A DNA stretch of 30,839 bases from Paulinella micropora. Its lineage: Eukaryota; Cercozoa; Imbricatea; Euglyphida. The notes beneath the pieces are model-generated. The model was not told where the DNA came from, did no database searches, and worked only from the letters and a program-made list of their open reading frames with translations. Where the stretch lies: the NCBI GenBank assembly GCA_009731375.1, contig BJOX01000134.1:499804-530642 (forward strand). Reading direction: 5' to 3'. The translations under genes were made by a program, and so were the position numbers. Of this stretch, positions 1 through 30,839 are shown piece after piece; the stretch's first letter is position 1, and each line of letters starts with the position of its first letter.

Positions 1-36
1 CCCCCCCCCCCCCCCCCCCTCCCCTCTCTCTCTCTG
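1..36. repeat. Poly-C and CT array at window start
   Basis: Nineteen C and then CT repeats; on the minus strand this is the GA array directly after the donor of exon 40. Confidence 0.9.
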
Positions 37-38
37 AC

Positions 39-25439
<25,401 letters not shown>

Positions 25440-25908
25440 CTAGAGTTGTGTGTACAACATTGACAGTGATTTGTGGATGCATGCAACAGTGCAAAAACGT
25501 TGAGTACTATATTTGCATAAGAAACCATGCAGACTACTACATTTCGTGAACGTTGCGGGTGCGTGTGACCTCATTATTCAGCTGTACTGCACTGAGAAAC
25601 GAAGATCACAGGAAAAATTTGAGAAACTGCAACCTGAACATCACACAAGGAAATTGAACGCCAAAGTGTGTTTTTGGATATGGTGTTATGAATGATGATG
25701 TGATTCCATTTGGATAAAAGAAAAAAATATTTTAATGCACAGCAAACAAAGTAACACTGCCTTCTCCTGGACGTGAAACCGGGGCCTTTTGCTGTTTGCC
25801 ATTTTCTCTGTCTCCATTGGCTTTCTGCACTGATATTTGGGTTTAGTTGAACCACTGGTAAAGTGTGTTTGGTTTTGTTTTTCAAAGCCACAAACTACCA
25901 TCCTTCAG

Positions 25909-26040
25909 GCTACTCAACGAATGGCAGCCCCTGATGTGGACTATGAGGTGATTTCCAAAGCTGTCAAAATAAGGACGCCAGTAAATGAGAATCGGAAAAC
26001 CCCAGATAGCCCCCACTCATCCCAAGAGAAACAAAAATGA
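25909..26040 (+). CDS. Possible 3'-terminal exon, unknown protein
   Basis: Acceptor tccttcag, then an open frame containing MAAPDVDYEVISKAVK and a hydrophilic Lys/Pro/Ser tail (NENRKTPDSPHSSQEKQK) before TGA. Codon use is not GC-rich, unlike the neighbouring genes. An ATG at 25921 could also make this a small separate frame of 39 codons. No homology recognised; may be chance or part of an old insertion. Confidence 0.25.
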   Translation, partial: ATQRMAAPDVDYEVISKAVKIRTPVNENRKTPDSPHSSQEKQK

Positions 26041-26200
26041 CAACCATACTAATCGACTTTTCCCAATCTGTACATTGTCTGACCTGTTTATTCCCTTCAT
26101 AAATGAAAGTATTTAAGACGTACGAAATGTTTAGACTGCGATTCCTGCACTCGCTGCCCACGTGCACAGCTTCTGTTGTTAGGGTAATGCAGACAGACCG

Positions 26201-26222
26201 GGTGCTCTAACGACAGAGCACC
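26201..26222. other. Perfect 8-bp hairpin
   Basis: ggtgctct and agagcacc pair around a 6-nt loop. Role unknown; could be chance, or a remnant of a tRNA-derived D-arm (minus strand reads GCTCTGTCGTTAGAGC). Confidence 0.4.
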
Positions 26223-26319
26223 GTACTAGATTGCCAGGTACCAAAAACTTGTGTGCGTGTGTCTTTTGATTCTTCTTACTTGTTGTTTGTTTGTCCGTTG
26301 TTCCAACACAAATACCTAG

Positions 26320-26755
<436 letters not shown>

Positions 26756-26756
26756 G

Positions 26757-26827
26757 CAGTACACAAATTGCTGTTTGATGTGAAACTGCGTTCCTTTGCA
26801 AGGACTACATTCTTTTTGCGATATCTC

Positions 26828-26829
<2 letters not shown>
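26757..26829. mobile_element. Dispersed repeat family B, copy 3 (inverted, truncated)
   Basis: Inverse of the first about 73 bp of family B: gtacacaaattgctgtttga through gcgatatctcatc. CTAT arrays flank both sides. The element keeps the same orientation relative to the array strand as in the other copies. Confidence 0.82.
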
Positions 26830-27890
<1,061 letters not shown>

Positions 27891-27894
27891 CGTA

Positions 27895-28019
27895 GAACCG
27901 TCAGACTGCACAAATTCGGGGCCTAGTGCCCATTCCCAGCCCGCTACCCAGTCGCCGATTGGCGGCGGGGTGGAATGGATGCCTATGTCTTCGGATATGC
28001 AGAGCTGATAGACCAAACA
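27895..28019. mobile_element. Dispersed repeat family C, copy 3 (inverted)
   Basis: From about cgtagaaccgtcagac to ctgatagaccaaacat; inverse of 14400-14506 with about 10-15% divergence and a longer left end. CTAT arrays on both sides. Confidence 0.8.
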
Positions 28020-28253
28020 TATCTATCTATCTGTCTGTCTGTCTATCTATCTATCTTGTATCCTATCTATATTTCTGCCTGTCTATCTGTCGGCCTGTCT
28101 GTTATTTTTGTTTGTCTTTCTGTTTGTCTGTCTATCCGTCTATCTATCCATCACACAAATATGCATGTATATATGTACGTATGTTTATATGTATGAATGC
28201 ACGCATGTATGTATGGATGTATCTATGCGTGTGTGTGCTTGTTGTGTTGGTAG

Positions 28254-30839
<2,586 letters not shown>

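Larger units (their letters stand above)
25440..26280. other. Unique island without microsatellites
   Basis: About 840 bp of ordinary-looking, AT-richer sequence between the two genes. It should contain the 5' part of the minus gene if that gene starts nearby, but I found no exon in phase with exon 1. One plus-strand terminal-exon candidate lies at 25909-26040. Confidence 0.6.

Overview
The window is nuclear DNA of a eukaryote that I cannot name. Short GC-rich exons with G or C at most third codon positions are joined by GT-AG introns (two with GC donors). The introns and spacers are packed with tetranucleotide arrays (GATA/TATC, CATA/TATG, GTAG, GACA), penta- and trinucleotide arrays and dispersed repeats. 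There are ten N gaps. The style suggests an alga or other protist, but that is a guess from composition. Long reading frames made of repeated YVCM, YLSI or HTYI residues are translated microsatellites, not genes.

Positions 25439 to 39, minus strand: one long gene runs right to left. I could chain 40 exons, about 3.9 kb of coding sequence and about 1,290 residues. Codon phase agrees at almost every junction. The product is a string of at least seven ADF-H domains of the coactosin type. The diagnostic core (hydrophobic strand, then W-[IL]-G, then a basic helix) recurs as [46 protein letters not shown] and KLVYLQWLG, and a seventh domain starts at the left edge. Between domains 1 and 2 lies an acidic, Ala/Glu-rich and then Ser/Pro-rich linker. 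Neither the start codon nor the stop codon is in view.

Positions 9751-11910 and 11921-14080 are 2,160-bp copies differing at two bases and separated by exactly ten N. They look like the unmerged overlap of two contigs, so exons 20-23 and part of exon 24 are probably counted twice.

Positions 25440 to about 26280 form an island without microsatellites and with a different base composition. It holds one weak plus-strand terminal-exon candidate. From 26.3 to 28.0 kb there is a nearly pure CTAT/CTAC block. From 28.25 kb to the right edge, plus-strand exons join in phase into a second gene: an acidic segment, a WHPAWGVLANPH segment and one or more membrane helices. It is incomplete at both ends.

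Mobile or dispersed elements: a 1.6-kb element with inverted ends of about 110 bp (7005-8631); a tRNA-headed SINE-like unit (22694-22932); and three dispersed repeat families (A: 5936, 14687, 15542; B: 15238, 20913, 26757; C: 236, 14400, 27895) whose ends lie exactly at GATA arrays.

The most unusual signal is that introns of both genes repeatedly contain decayed copies of the beginning of the next exon, usually with its 3' splice-site region. I found this in front of eight exons. In one case (exons 30/31) the relic continues the upstream exon in frame, as expected if the intron arose by tandem duplication of exon sequence.
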